Of a stretch of DNA of 64,000 nucleotides, positions 42,631 through 55,102 are shown one piece after another. The position numbers and the translations under genes are program-made. The notes beneath the pieces are model-generated. The model searched no databases. It was given only the letters and a program-made list of their open reading frames with translations, and was not told where the DNA came from. Position 1 is the first letter of the stretch. Each line of letters begins with the position of its first letter. Source of the DNA: Pelomyxa schiedti (Eukaryota; Evosea; Pelobiontida; Pelomyxidae); assembly GCA_020536535.1 (NCBI GenBank), contig JAHLWZ010000836.1, positions 1 to 64,000 on the forward strand, in the 5' to 3' direction.

Positions 42631-44885
42631 ATGGCAACGGATGCCCGTTTGTGCCCCATCTGCGGGCGAGCGTTTTTCCACACCGGAGGGTGCCAGCCCT
42701 TGGCCTGGCCCGCCTGCGGCCACCACGCGTGCACGTGCTGCGCCGTGGCGATGGCCCACACAGCCCTCCTTGCCTCCCTCCCGCGTCCCCCACCGCGTCT
42801 CGTCTCTGCGGCCGCCGCGACGCCCACTATCCCTTCTGCGTCGGCCTCTGCTTCTGTTTCCTTTGTCATTCATTGCCCGCAGTGCAATGGAGGTGCGAAG
42901 CTCACCGTTGACGACATTTCGTCATCAAGGTAATGGGAGATTAGTAATTATGGGTGGGGGTCAGACTGTTGCCGCACTATCTCTATCTCATTAAGCAGTT
43001 AGCACAAAATTAACTCTTAGGTAGGTGCGTCGAAGAGGCTGTTGTGGCGGTGCTGAAAACAGATAGCAGTCTTTTACAGGAGAGCGAGGCCTTGAGGGCG
43101 CCACAGCTCGAAGCGGAATCGCCCCTGTGTGCCGCAGAGTGCGGAAAGAAGGCCACATTCTTATGCGTTCAGTGCAACAATGCGCCGCTGTGCGAGGAGT
43201 GCTTCCCGGGATTGCACAAGTTCCAGTTCCAGAAGGGCCACACCAAGAAGAGCATCGGTGAGATGGCGGCGATAAGAGACGCGGAGAGGGTCCTCAACAC
43301 ATCCAATTGCAGGGAGCACTTTCAGCCGCTCACCATTTTCTGCACACAATGCGATACTCTGAGCTGTGTTGTGTGTGGGCAGTTTGGGAAGCACAGAGAT
43401 CACTCTGCCAAGTGCGTGCCTGTGGTCGAAATGAAGGAGAAGTTGATGGCGAAGTTGACCACAGTTTTGGATCAGTGTACAGCTTTGCAAAAGCGGATGA
43501 ATGCTTCGGAGCAAGAAATAAGCCTTAAGTGCACAACTCTCGCTCAGAATTCTGGAGAAGTGGAGAAGTGTATCAACGCGTTTTTCGATTCATTGTTGGA
43601 GGACATTCAAAGAAGGAGGAATCAGCTACTCACACAGCTGAATCTTCTGCACTCCATCTCCTCAGAAAACCTAGAGATTCAGAGGCTCTCAACAAAAACT
43701 GCCAGGGAGTTCCTCCAGGCCCTGGCCCAGCAGAAACCACAAGCAGGGGAAACCTCTCCGAAAAATTCTTCGCCCCCTTCACCCGGTAGTGCACTTCCAA
43801 CCAGTGCTGATGCCGTTGTTGTTCTTCAAACCGAGGAACGAATCCAAGTTCTTCAGAACATCCTGAAAAGGCTCTCAGCCGAGAGCCTTGACCTCTCCCC
43901 GTGTTGTTCGCCAGTGTGGAAGTGGGAAGTGGATGACAGTTTGCTTAAGTCCCTCCAGAATATGTGCATCACAACAAATATTCCAGTGAGCAAAGGTACT
44001 ACAGTTCAAACTGTTGTGACCCAAAGTACCCCTGCGTTTTCAATCACGTTCACAACACTCAATGGGCACAACCAGGTTCCACCAACTACAGTTGACTACA
44101 CTTCTCCATATCAGAAGAGTGTCATACTGTCGGGTGGGATTCAAAAGTGGGTCGTTCCATCAAGTGGAAAGTACAAGATCACCGCCGTTGGTCCGAGTGG
44201 TGGAAATAGTGCCTACTTTCATACTACGGGGGGCCTTGGTGCTGCCGCTGTATCAGTGGTGGAACTGAACGAGGGGACTATCGTCAACATTCTGGTTGGG
44301 CAAGAAGGCGAGGGAGACAAGAGCACAGGGGGAGGAGGGGGAGGTACGTTCATTTGGGAGGCGAACGGAGACGAGGGGCCCCTCGTTTGTGCCGGAGGTG
44401 GTGGTGGTGCAGTACAGACGGCAGGCAAGGATGCCAGTGTGACACCAGACGGGACACACGGGAATGGGCTGACATCTGGGGGTGGCGTGAATGGCGGCGG
44501 TGGAACACCAAGCGACCCTCGCCAGCGGGCAGGGGGAGGAGCTGGCTGGCTATCCGATGGCTGCCAAGGGGAAGGGTACACCATCAAAGCCGGGGGTGGT
44601 GTGTCCCCACTGCGAGGTGGTGGGGGTGGCACCTTCGGGGGGACCCAAGAGCGTGTTGGCAGCGGTGGGTTCGGCGGCGGTGGTGGAGGGCAGGGCCAGG
44701 GGGTAGCCCTTGGGGGCGGTGGGGGTGGCGGATACAGCGGCGGGGGGCCCGGGGCTCCCAATGGTTCACTGTTCCTGGGTGGGGGCGGTGGGGGTTCCTT
44801 CTGCAGTACCAAATGTCAGCAGACACACATGACAGTGTCCCAATCCAGAGGAAATGGCTCCGTCACCATCGAGAACCTAGCCTGA
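42631..44885 (+). CDS. TRIM-like RING/B-box protein with ALK-like glycine-rich domain
   Basis: Two exons (42631-42929, 43025-44885) join in frame to 719 residues. Order: a RING-like zinc finger (LCPICGRAFF...CGHHACTCC...HCPQCNG) with an Ala/Pro-rich insert; B-box 1 (CAAECGKKATFLCVQCNNAP); B-box 2 (CREHFQPLTIFCTQCDTLSC); a coiled coil (about 240-340); a Ser/Pro linker; and from about residue 440 a glycine-rich beta domain starting LSGGIQKWVVPSSGKYKITA, with GTFIWEANGDEGPLVCAGGGGGA and ending GNGSVTIENLA. That last domain resembles the glycine-rich region of ALK/LTK receptors. RING, B-box and coiled coil define TRIM ubiquitin ligases; joining them to this Gly-rich fold is unusual. A paralogue lies at the right edge of the window. 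Confidence 0.87.
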
Positions 44886-45124
44886 GTCACCAGGTGACCA
44901 CCAAAATTATGCATAATTTTTGTTTTTCCTCATTTTGATGGTGTCGGTGCCCGGGAGTAGTAAACGGCGGTACGTGAACTATGCACAACACTCGGGATCA
45001 GTAGATGTGCTACGAGAGCTCCATTCTTCTTCGACCTTACCTCCATACGACGTAATTTGCCTGTTTTTTTTTTTTTTTTGTTTTTTTGTTTCGTTGTAGT
45101 GTATTCTTACTTTGCAAGGGCAGG

Positions 45125-45891
45125 ATGGTTGAGCAGCTTGCATTGGCTGTAAACCATTGTTCCACTTCCACTTCTCCCTCGTCTGCGCACGACTCTGCGT
45201 CACCGACTCTTGACGAGTCGGATACTCCCAACTTGGTTGGGCAGTTGGCGGCGGCTCGCTCCTACCGCTGTGCCATGGCATACTTGTGTGTAATCTTCTA
45301 TTATTATGATAAAGTACTCTATCCAAAGCTAGTTTCACTTTATCTTGTTTTAATCAATATGTGTTGTTTTCTGCTCCCTATATCATGATAAGAGAGACAA
45401 TAGAAAAAGAATTCTATTATGCGCGTGCTGAACAATTTTGTAGGACAGCAAGATTGGACAAAATTCGCCAAATGAGATGGGAAGTGGGCTCAGCACTGCC
45501 AGATCAATTACGGGAGAGAATGTCACCGCAGGAACTTTCGTTCCACATGGGTTACTGCCGACTCCTTGCCGATTACATGGCTTCTATAGGCATGGACCTC
45601 ACAATGGTACAGAAACACACGGTCATGCAAACCCTAATCCCTACCTAATAGGACCTTTCTCACCCACCTGTAAGTAATGATGACATTTACGTCGAGATTC
45701 GAGGTACCCCTCAAGCAAGTGAAAGCAATACCACTTCCACTTCAGCCGAAGGCGACCCTTCTTCAGCCGTGGAAGTAGTCACAGAAACAGGAACCATTGT
45801 TTTGGACAACAGAATGCAGTTTGTAAAAAGGTGCCCGACTGTGGATTCCCTCATCAAGCAAGGCCTTATTGCACACGTACCCCATTCTTAG
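45125..45891 (+). CDS. PSF1: DNA replication GINS subunit PSF1
   Basis: PSF1 (GINS1) is part of the CMG replicative helicase. Exon 1 begins MVEQLALAVNH and ends with ARSYRCAMAYL; exon 2 continues YYARAEQFCRTARLDKIRQM, RWEVGSALPDQLRERMSPQE, and LADYMASIGMDLT. This matches the PSF1 pattern NRRCTVAYLYDRL..IR.LRWE.GSVLP..LR..M...E. The last exon gives DDIYVEIR, an acidic insert (SESNTTSTSAEGD), and the C-terminal B domain GTIVLDNRMQFVKRCPTVDS with LIKQGLIAHV. The usual length of about 200 residues is slightly exceeded by the Ser/Thr-rich inserts. It is convergent with POLE2, 50 bp away. Confidence 0.9.
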
Positions 45892-45941
45892 TTACATAAG
45901 AATGAAAGAATCATCAAGAAAAATTTTGTTTGTTTAACAAA

Positions 45942-48027
45942 TCAAGGCTTCTTTACTGTTACGTGTGTGATGGAGGAAGGGGCATGGGGTTTGAAAACAC
46001 TGTAGGAAAAGTCCATGGGGAACGAGCCTGGGTTTGCGAACCAAGATTCTTCAACTTGGTGGGAGTATTGCATGCATTGGTCTCCAATCACGGTCTGAGT
46101 GGTGAAAGTTAATGACAGTCAAAGGAAATGTGGGGCTTACCAGGTGTGGGAGTGGGAAAAGGAAAAAGGCATGCTCAAGGGTCCAGTGAATTGGCCGAAC
46201 GAGTGTTGAAAGAGGGCACAGATGTGCTTGTGAGGCCAGTGTCTTTGCAAGCTGGAATTGGAGAATGTTAGACACGAATTGAAATTGGGATTACCATAAG
46301 GGATGGTGGCACGGCGTCAGAAGTGCTATACGGAGTAATGTTGTTTCTAAATAAGGAGCTGAGAAGGTCCTGACGGAATACCACTATTTCTTGCGTGCAG
46401 TACCGTATTCTATAATTATGTTATACACGAGGTTATGGAAAGCAGTAATACCTTGCTGGATTTGTGGGAAAAGAAACTTTCTCCAGTACTGTTGTTAAAG
46501 GTTCAATCAGGCACGTTGGAAGTGGAGGATAAGGTAAAGTTCTGTTGAGATTTCCACAAGGATCGTTGGGGCCTGGAACAAAAACGAACCTGGATCGCGA
46601 AGGGAGAAAAAAATCTCAGAACAGTCAAAAAGACTACCCTACCTGGTAGTTTGACAGATCGACGAATGTTGACTGAGCATATTCGCCAGGGAATTGAATA
46701 GACCTAGTACATGACTGTAGTCACTTCCACCTCCGTAAGGCCGACTGAGAAAATTTCCAAGCATAACAATCATATCAGGAGGGGAGTCATCACACCCAGA
46801 AAGGAGTGTATCAAGATTTGCCATTACCTTTGGAGTAAGACGGGTTACTTCAGGGGAAAAAGACTGCAAATGGTAAGTACTTGGGAGTTATCTATCCACA
46901 CGTCAGACAAAAAGAAAATTCTGGCCTCCGGGTTTTCCTCTTCATATTGCTTCAGTTGTGACTGGAAGAAGTGTCAAACATTGGTTTTGGGTGTGGAAGA
47001 CCAACCATTATTTGCGAATTAGGACACGCCCCAAACAAATCTATACCTCCAAGTGAAGCAAGGCTGGCATCGCGGTGCTCAGGCGGTGGTTGTGCCAACG
47101 CATTTACTACAAACACGCTTTCTTTCATTTGCCCCTCTGCAAGTACAATGGAGTTTTCAGTGAATACTGACTGCTCTGGCACGAGCATCTGGCATCAATG
47201 TGAACCAAATAGGAATAAGGGTTTCTTTACACACTGCATTTGTGATGTCTATTGGTACTAGTGATGAAGAACTTTCAAGGTGAAGTTGACCGCCACGTAA
47301 ACGGCTGAGAACACCAAGCACAACTGATGTAGATGACGTACCAAGAAGAGACTCCAAGGCTGTCAACTAGAAATCGGTCAGACTTTGGAGGAGCACATTG
47401 TGTGGGGTGACTTTTAGGAGGAAAGGCATCTGACAGGAGTAGTGGCAAATTTGGGACTTCGAAGCTGTCTTTGATGAATGACATTGTAACGTCGATCAAA
47501 CACAGTCAACTTATCTTGAGCAGTACCGAAAATCGATGATGGCTTCGTCACACTGTGTGATGGTGAGAAATGGAGGGTTTTTTTAGGGGTGCACCGACGT
47601 TGTGAATCCATGCTTGGCAGGATTGAATTCAAACTTGGGCATATCGTTAACAGTCAAAACAGTAAACAGGCTCTCAGTAATGGATTGAGCCGCGCTGCTG
47701 ACTTTGGAAATCCAAGTTGCTGCCAAACTTTCATCCACGACTGCACTCTTCGCTTTCGGAACGTAAAAAGCGAGACCCAAAAGAAAACGAGAAAGTAAAA
47801 GACTCACGGGGTTCATCTTGGAGGAAATCGGCGATAGCGTCGTACGAGTCCGGCGACGAAACTAAATGCGCAGCTAGAACCGCAGCCGCCTTTGGCGTAA
47901 CATTAAGTCCCAACAACTTGAACTGAGCCGCCACACGCTCCGGTGTCCATTTCACCACCCCACCCAGCATCCCAGATCCAAAGACAACAAAAAAATGAAG
48001 ATCACAGGAAGAAGCTCTGGGACTCAT
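45942..48027 (-). CDS. POLE2: DNA polymerase epsilon subunit B (POLE2/DPB2)
   Basis: The non-catalytic B subunit of Pol epsilon links the polymerase to the CMG helicase. N-terminal helical domain: FKLLGLNVTPKAAAVLAAHL, YDAIADFLQDE. Then the OB fold and inactive calcineurin-like phosphoesterase domain: VLGVLSRLRGGQLHLESSSS, NSIVLAEGQMKESVFVVNAL, LGGIDLFGA, DMIVMLGNFLSRPYGGG, LFNSLANMLSQHSSI, FVFVPGPNDPC, LASQAHLCPLSTLVRPIHW and ANPGSFPMDFSYSVFKP. These correspond to the human POLE2 blocks in order. About ten exons. The start at 48027 is the first Met of the open exon; a later Met (MLGGVV) is also possible. It is tail-to-tail with PSF1 and head-to-head with SMC2. Confidence 0.9.
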
Positions 48028-48190
48028 TTATTTCGATGTTCGTGAGGCCATGAGGCGATTTCATACAACTCTTGACACCATATAATGCCGGATCGAAGGA
48101 GACCCACTCATCTGAATCTGCAATCTACAAATTGTTTTTTTCTCTCAACAAACGCCCGTTTGTTGTGTCGGTGGTGTTGTGGTGTCGAAG

Positions 48191-51100
48191 ATGTATATTG
48201 CGGAGATCATCGTAGAGGGATTCAAGTCGTATGCTCACAGAACCGTGATTGGCAAGTTTGACCCTCTGTTTAATGCAATTACTGGTCTCAATGGATCTGG
48301 CAAGAGCAACATCTTGGACTCCATTTGCTTCGTGCTGGGGATTTCTCAGCTCTCTCAAGTTTAGTCTTTTTCGCCTCGGGAATATGTTGTGTAGTCTTAG
48401 TTATGACATTACAGGTTCGAGTAGGATCCCTGCAAGAACTGGTGTTTAAGAAGGGGCAAGCAGGAATTACGAAAGCATCTGTGACTATTGTATTTAATAA
48501 CGAAGACAAGAAAACCTCACCTGTTGGCTATGATGAATTCAATTCCATCAGTGTCACCAGACAAGTGGTGATTGGTGGTCGAAACAAGTATCTTATCAAT
48601 GGCTCTCTTGCCCAAGCCGGCAAAGTCCTGGTTCATAGCCACCCTTCATTTCACTCTAACTTCTAACTTTTAACACCTAAGTGCAGAACTTCTTTCAATC
48701 TGTTCAGGTTAGTATGAGATTTTTATCTCTTTCATTGACTTGTGTAGTTGAACGTAAACAACCCCCATTTTCTCATTATGCAAGGACGCATTACCAAGGC
48801 ATCTACAACACTTCACCCCTTTTTCTCATTCTGGCAGGTAATGAACATGAAACCTCTTGAGATCCTTGGGATGATTGAAGAGGCTGCAGGAACGAGAATG
48901 TACGAAACAAAGAAAAAAGCAACTCTTTGTACAATTGAAAAAAAGGAGAGAAAGGTAGAAGAAATCATCAAGGTGTGAGAGAAAAAACCAAGTGCACTAC
49001 TGAACAATGAAGATTCTTCAAGATGAGATCAGTCCTACTCTTGAAAAACTGCGCACTGAGCGTGACGAGTTTTTAGCATACACTGGAAATCAGACGGTTG
49101 TTGACAAGCTAGAGCGAGTCGTTTTGGCCCATGGATATGCCCAATCTCTGGTATGAGATTTCAACATATACAAAAGATTGACTTAGTAGTAGGAAGTTTT
49201 GAAATCGTCAGAAAAGGCGGAAAAGGAAGTAGCTGAAAGAATAGCTCAGCTTCAAGTTTTAAGAATACCAACTTGTTGTATTATTTACATCACCAAAGGA
49301 AACTATATCCTCCCATGAAAAACAAATTCGCGAAAAGAAGAGCAAAATTGCTTCTCTTACTGATAAGCGCGACAAGGTTTCCAGTAACTAAGGGAAATGT
49401 CATCTCAATCCTAACTTAAAATAGGAACATAATTCACTCCTCAAAAATCTGGAAAAAGAATCTGGTTCTGCATCAGAGCTTGTTGTCAAAGCTAATGTAG
49501 CTCTTTCACACAAACAAGAGGCTCTGCAAGCTGCAAAAAAGGCTTATCAATCCACTCTGGAGGAGATAGCTGCACTTACTCGAGCTCTTACTACAAAAAC
49601 ACGAGAGCACAAAATAGCCGACGAATTATTAAAGGGTGCTGATGCTACAACTGCCGGTCTCGTAGAAACTCTTCGTATTGTAGAGGCCCAGTATGAGACA
49701 AAGAGCATTGGTGTTAGTGTTGGTTCCAATGCAAAGTCTACTTCAACAGCAGACCCGTTGATGGGTATGTCTTCAATTAGAAGAGCCAAAATAGTTATTG
49801 TTTTTTCTTTTCAGATGCACGGAAAGCTGTTACTGAAGCAACAACGGAAGTTAAGCAGCTTGAAATGGAAGAAAACCATTTGCAGCAACAGCTAAGAGTG
49901 AGACATCCAAGCTCTTTAGTCTGAATTAAAAACCCACCAGGAAAAAAAGAGGAACAACGAGAAGCCAGCCCAAGAAGAAATAGCTCGGTACAATAAACAA
50001 ATTGACAGACTCAAAGCTGAGCTGGAAGATCTAAAACAACGGCAACTATCAGTTGGGTTTGACCAAGAAAAATTGGATGAACTTGTCAAAAATCACACCA
50101 ATTTACAAAGACGTGCTGCCGAGTTGAAAGATGTAAAGATCTTTTATGTCTCTCCATGTTTACATTGTATCCAGAAAAAAGACCACCCACCTCCATACTT
50201 ATCAAGATTGCAATTCCTGTACAGTAATCCAACACCAAGCTTCGACCATGGGAAGGTCAAGGGACTTGTAGCCAAGTTGATTGATGTACCCGACCCATCT
50301 ACAACAACGGCCGTTGAAACTGTCGCAGGAGGGAGGTTGTACAATGTACGCTTTTTTCCTTTTTACATCAAAACCAAAAACATCTTGAAACAAGGTGGTT
50401 GTTGATTCTGAAAAAACATCATCAGAGCTTATAAAGAACGGCAGACTTCAAGATCGTTACACTTTCATTCCATTGTCCCAGATAAGGGCTTCTAGGCTAC
50501 CCGATCGGGTACCCAAACACTTCAGTTGTTTTCTACTAATCCTACCAGGTTGTGAGCGCTGCTGAATCTGTTGCCGGAAGAGATAATGTTCGACTAGCTT
50601 TGTTTCTCGTTCGATATTCCTCAGAGGTACAGAAAGCTATGGAATATGTCTTTGGTGGAGCCTTTATATGCAAAGGTATGCTCTGTTAGAGATAAAATAC
50701 GGATTGAGAAACCAAACAAGATGACCCATCTGCTAGCAAAGTTGCGTTTTCTCCATCCACTGCAGCAAGGGCAGTTACCTTAGGTGGTGATGTGTATGAC
50801 CCCCGAGGCACACTTACTGGTGTGTATAAACTTCATTTGTTTGACACACTCATTTTCGAAGGTGGCTCGCAACAAAGCGCACATTCCGTTCTCAAAGCAA
50901 TGTGTGAGCTCAACACAGTAAATGAGGAATATGAAGCAGTTACTGGAAATCTAAAAGATGTTTCCATACAGATCACTGGCATTCAGGTTTTTTTTGTTAT
51001 TCCCTTACTTTTTATTTATTAATGAGTAACAGGAAGCTGGCAGACAAACTCGTTCAGTAAAAACGGCGCTTGATCTCAAGCAACACGAACTTGAAATTTT

Positions 51101-53051
51101 AACTGCTCAACTATCCTCCTCACCAGCAGCCCAGGTATTACCATTTTATGTACCGCCATAGTTACCATTTGCAAGGTCATTAAAGAGATTGAAGAGCTTC
51201 AACAGAGGGTTGTGCTGAAACAAGAGGCAATTGCACAAGCAAAAGAGAGACTCGCTAATGCCACCAGGCGGTGTCAAGAGCTACAGGGACAAGAGGGAAC
51301 GCAATCCACTGGTTCATCACGAGACGCTGAGTTGAAGAGATTAGAGGTGACAAATCTGTCTAGAGCTGTTATGACTGTACAAAATACTCACAAGCACAGG
51401 AGCAAATTCGGCAGGCAAAGGCAGCCGTGAAAAAAGATGCTAACCAAAGAAAGGAAAAAAAGCAGACTGCAGAGAAGCTCCGTTTAGAGAAAGGTTATTC
51501 CATTCACAACTGTTGGCCTTTCTACAATTCTTAAAACAGAGGGACTAGAGAAGGAACTAGACATCCAGCAGAACCAACAATTGAAACAACTTGAAGAGCA
51601 AGTCAGGGTAAGTGCTGCAGAGCTCAAAGATGTAGAGGAAACGTATGCTGAGGCCAAGGTAGTACAAGCTGACAAGTATCCTTGACTGCTTCTAATGTTC
51701 CTTAGGTTAAGAGGGATCAAGCTAAGGAAGCAGAGGAAGCAAGAAAAAAAGAGATAGAATCTCAGTCCCATAAAATCACCAAGCTTAATCAGGTCCCCAC
51801 CCAGGCGATACACTTCCCTACCTTGGCTTATCCTTTACAGGAATGTGACGAACTATTCTCTCGAAAAAGTGAAGCAGAAATTGATCTAAAGAAACACGAA
51901 CACTCACGCGAGAAATGTAGCAAAGCCAAAGAGCAGGCCAGCAAGTACATTCGTGAAAAAGAAAAAAGTCACCCTTGGATAAACTCAGACAAACAGTTTT
52001 CATTTGCACATGTTAACTTATTTAACACTACTTAGTAAATTTGGTCAGAAGGGCGATTATGATTTTAGTCATATTGAAGATGATAAAAGGAAGCTAAAGG
52101 AAAAGAAGGCTGAGCAGGAAGAACTATTCAAGAGGGTGCGCAATGGTTTTTCGCCTGGGAATCACTAACAAATAAAAGTTGAACCGTAAAGTGATGACAA
52201 TGTATGAATCGACAGAAGGTACACTCATCCGGAAGTATGGAAATACTCACAGCCCTTCATGAAGAAAAATACCACGACTTGGTAAAAAAAAGAGAGAAAT
52301 TGGAAAAAGATAAGAAATCTATCGAGACCACAATTGCAAATCTCGACTTAAAGAAGAAACAGACTCTGCAAGCCACTTTCAAGAAAGTTGACAAGTAGGA
52401 TATCAACCCCTTACCGTTTGTGATTGCTAAGGCCGTTTTAACAGAGATTTCACCTCTATTTTCTCTTCCCTTCTACCTGGTTCTACTGCAAAGCTGGAGA
52501 AAGTTGGGGATACTATATTTGAGGGGCTGGAAGTTAAAGTGGCATTCAGAAATGTATGGAAGAGTCTTACCGAGTTATCTGGTGGTCAGCGGTAACTCAT
52601 CTTTTTCGTCTTTAATGTGTTTTAACTCGAATTGCAACCACTCAATAGATCACTTCTTGCCTTGTCACTAATCTTGGCTCTTCTGTTATACAAGCCTGCA
52701 CCAATGTATATCCTAGGTTATCCGTCTTCCATATCAATGCACGCCCGGAGTTGTCTAACCTCACTACAATCAGATGAAGTTGACGCTGCTCTCGATCCAA
52801 GTCACACCCAAAACATCGGCAGCATGCTCAAGACCCACTTTGGGCACAGCCAGTTCATAGTGGTGAGCCTCAAAAAGGGCATGTACAACAACGCCAACGT
52901 CGTCTTTGAGGCCAAGTGCATAGACGGAGTCAGCACAGTCAGCCGCAGAACAAACAAAGACGTCGTCGCCACAGGCGCGGACTCTGACGACGAGGACGCC
53001 CAGCCCCACGGTCCCACTTCCAAACGTCCCAGAAAAGGGGGCAGAACATAA
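48191..53051 (+). CDS. SMC2: Condensin subunit SMC2
   Basis: SMC2 is a core condensin ATPase that compacts chromosomes. The N-terminal head ([20 protein letters not shown]) has Walker [10 protein letters not shown], then [36 protein letters not shown] and [20 protein letters not shown], all diagnostic of SMC2. Long coiled-coil exons follow. The hinge shows [20 protein letters not shown] and [16 protein letters not shown]. The C-terminal head has the ABC signature LSGGQR split by an intron, and Walker [20 protein letters not shown], also interrupted by an intron just before DEVDAALD; then [20 protein letters not shown]. Over 15 introns of about 40-60 nt. The C-terminus is acidic then basic. 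Head-to-head with POLE2, 163 bp apart. Confidence 0.94.
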
Positions 53052-53417
53052 AACCAAAGAAACAACGCCCACCCAAAAGCAGCAGCAGGAGCGCTACTTG
53101 CAGCTACACGACCAAGTACAGAAGAAAAACAACAGAATTTGATTTCTTTTTTTTACCTTTGGAAGTGTGAAATTTTCTGCCTGCTGAGTGTGTGGCCTTC
53201 CTGAATACCTCTAATAATTATTATCCACGCTAATGTTGACAACAGAACATCGGAGAAAATATTGCAAAGTCGGCACTGCTTGGCAAGAGTAGCAGTTTTT
53301 TACTGTTCGTAACCGGTGTCGGAGATACTACCAATGAGGAGGTATCTACGAAAGAAAACACCAACCGGAGTAAAAAAAAACCAACTTATTTCTCCTTGCA
53401 GTTGACCGATCAGTTTG
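52970..53417. other. SMC2 tail and gene-free spacer before the HAD gene
   Basis: From 53052 to 53417 no exon is supported. The stretch has poly-T and poly-A tracts and should carry the SMC2 transcript end and the promoter of the HAD gene, both on the plus strand. Confidence 0.35.
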
Positions 53418-55040
53418 ATGGCGAGACTGGAGCCAAGCGCCGTTTCGAAGTTTGGTTTGGCATTGGACCTTGACGGTGAGGTTTTTTTTTTAGTGCTTGG
53501 GCAGAAAGTGCCTCCCCTAATTCTGTTGTTTGTCCGTTGGCAGGAGTTCTTCTTAGGGACGGGGTTCCAATGCCAAGAGTGTTGGAGGCTGTGAGGAGGC
53601 TTACAGGACAAAACGGTACGACGTCGCGTGTGCCGCTAGTTTTTGTGAGCAACAATGGGGGGTTACCTGAGCGTGATTATGCTAGTGTTTTGTCATCTAC
53701 ATTGCAGTTTAACGTGAGTGACCAAAGATACTATCTTAATAGTGAAGGGACAGCTGGGATGGGGATAACTTTTTTTTTTTTTTTTTTTTTCGTTTATTAG
53801 ATGATACCTGCTTGGGATTGTTAACATGCAATAACAGGTTCATGAAAATCAAGTTGTACTGTCACACACACCCATGAGAAAACCTGCTGCTGAATTCACC
53901 AACAGAAAGGTGCTTGTTGTGGCTCGAAATGAGGCTGCAACCAAACTTCCTCCAGCCTATGGTTTGACAAAGTTCATTTCTCTGACCGACTTTGCTTGCG
54001 CTCACCCACAGTTGTGGCCTCTGAAGACGTATCCTCCTTTCTTGGCTCACCTAATGGTGCGGTTCCATTTCTTCCACTTGTAGGCTCTGATGAATTAGCC
54101 CAGCTGCCTCTTTGATGAGACACCAGTTGAAGGGATTTTCATTTTTCAAGCACCAGATGATTGGGGAGAGGTTCACACTTCTTTTTCCTTTCCCTAATAA
54201 CGGAATTTAGGCCATCCAAATAATCTGCGACTTAGTTCTTGGCAACGGTAGCATAACAACGGTTGCCTCTATTCTTTGGTAGAAGATTCTAATTTTCACT
54301 GAACCCAGCCACAAGATGTTTCTGGAGTCAAACCGCAGATACCCATTTTTTTGGCAAATCCGGATGTTGTTTATCAAGGGGATCATCATGTACCCCGCTT
54401 TACAGTCGGAGCCTTCCTCATGTGTCTGCGCACAATGTACAAGGTAATACATTGAAACACGTAAATCAATCACTTGTTAAACATACTGCAGTATGCTTCA
54501 GGAAGGGATCTTGAGGTGAAAGTTTATGGCAAACCTGACATATTCACCTATAAATATGTTGAAGAATCTCTTCAACAACAGGTTCCCATTCATAAATAAT
54601 TTTTTTACCACTCCACTACTCCTTACTACTCTCCTTCAATCAGGCTGACACTTTGGGACAGAAATTAGAGGTCATTTACGCCATAGGTTTTCTTTACCAA
54701 AGGAACTTGTATCACTATCAAGTAACCGGCCACATTAGGAGATAACCCATCCTCTGGTATTACCCTCTGTTGAACTGCACATCTGCATTCATAAAAAAAA
54801 AACAGACATCCAAGGGGCTGACAATGCCAGCCTCACTTCCAACTATTCTTGGTTCACAATTCTAACCCGCGGAGGGTGTTTTCACGGTCAAGATAACGAT
54901 CCCCGCTTCCCGGCTAAGGTTCTACGTCTCCCTCTCACCAATCCTACCTAATTCACAAATAGGCTGTTGTAACTGACTTCAGTGATGCCCTTTCCCTTGT
55001 GTTCCAGAGAGAATCTTATTCCCCATCCAAAACAGAATAA
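53418..55040 (+). CDS. HAD-superfamily hydrolase, HDHD5/CECR5-like
   Basis: Exon 1 ends FGLALDLDG and splices into VLLRDGVPMPRVLEAVRRL, forming the HAD motif I DxDGV with the nucleophilic Asp. Motif II follows in PLVFVSNNGGLPERDYAS. Then VHENQVVLSHTPMRKPAAEF and KVLVVARNEAATKL match the HDHD5/CECR5 family (VEPDQVILSHSP...). Later small exons give the motif III/IV area (YGKPDIFTYKYVEESL, and a metal-binding D with DNASLTSN-like sequence) and end in VVTDFSDALSLVFQRESYSP. About nine exons. HDHD5 is a mitochondrial or poorly characterised phosphatase in animals; the substrate here is unknown. Tail-to-tail with the Nudix-like gene. Confidence 0.82.
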
Positions 55041-55102
55041 ACGGAAAAACATTGGAAACATAGAAAATTTAAAAAACCTACATCACGGGTTTTCTTTTCT
55101 CT

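Noticed and set aside
44219-44812. Proline-rich open frame antisense to the TRIM-like Gly-rich domain
   Set aside because: Antisense of Gly codons reads as Pro; the plus-strand frame is continuous and has a paralogue.
45930-46112. Short plus-strand open frame after PSF1
   Set aside because: It is antisense to the terminal exons of POLE2, whose C-terminal motif ANPGSFPMDFSYSVF is clear on the minus strand.
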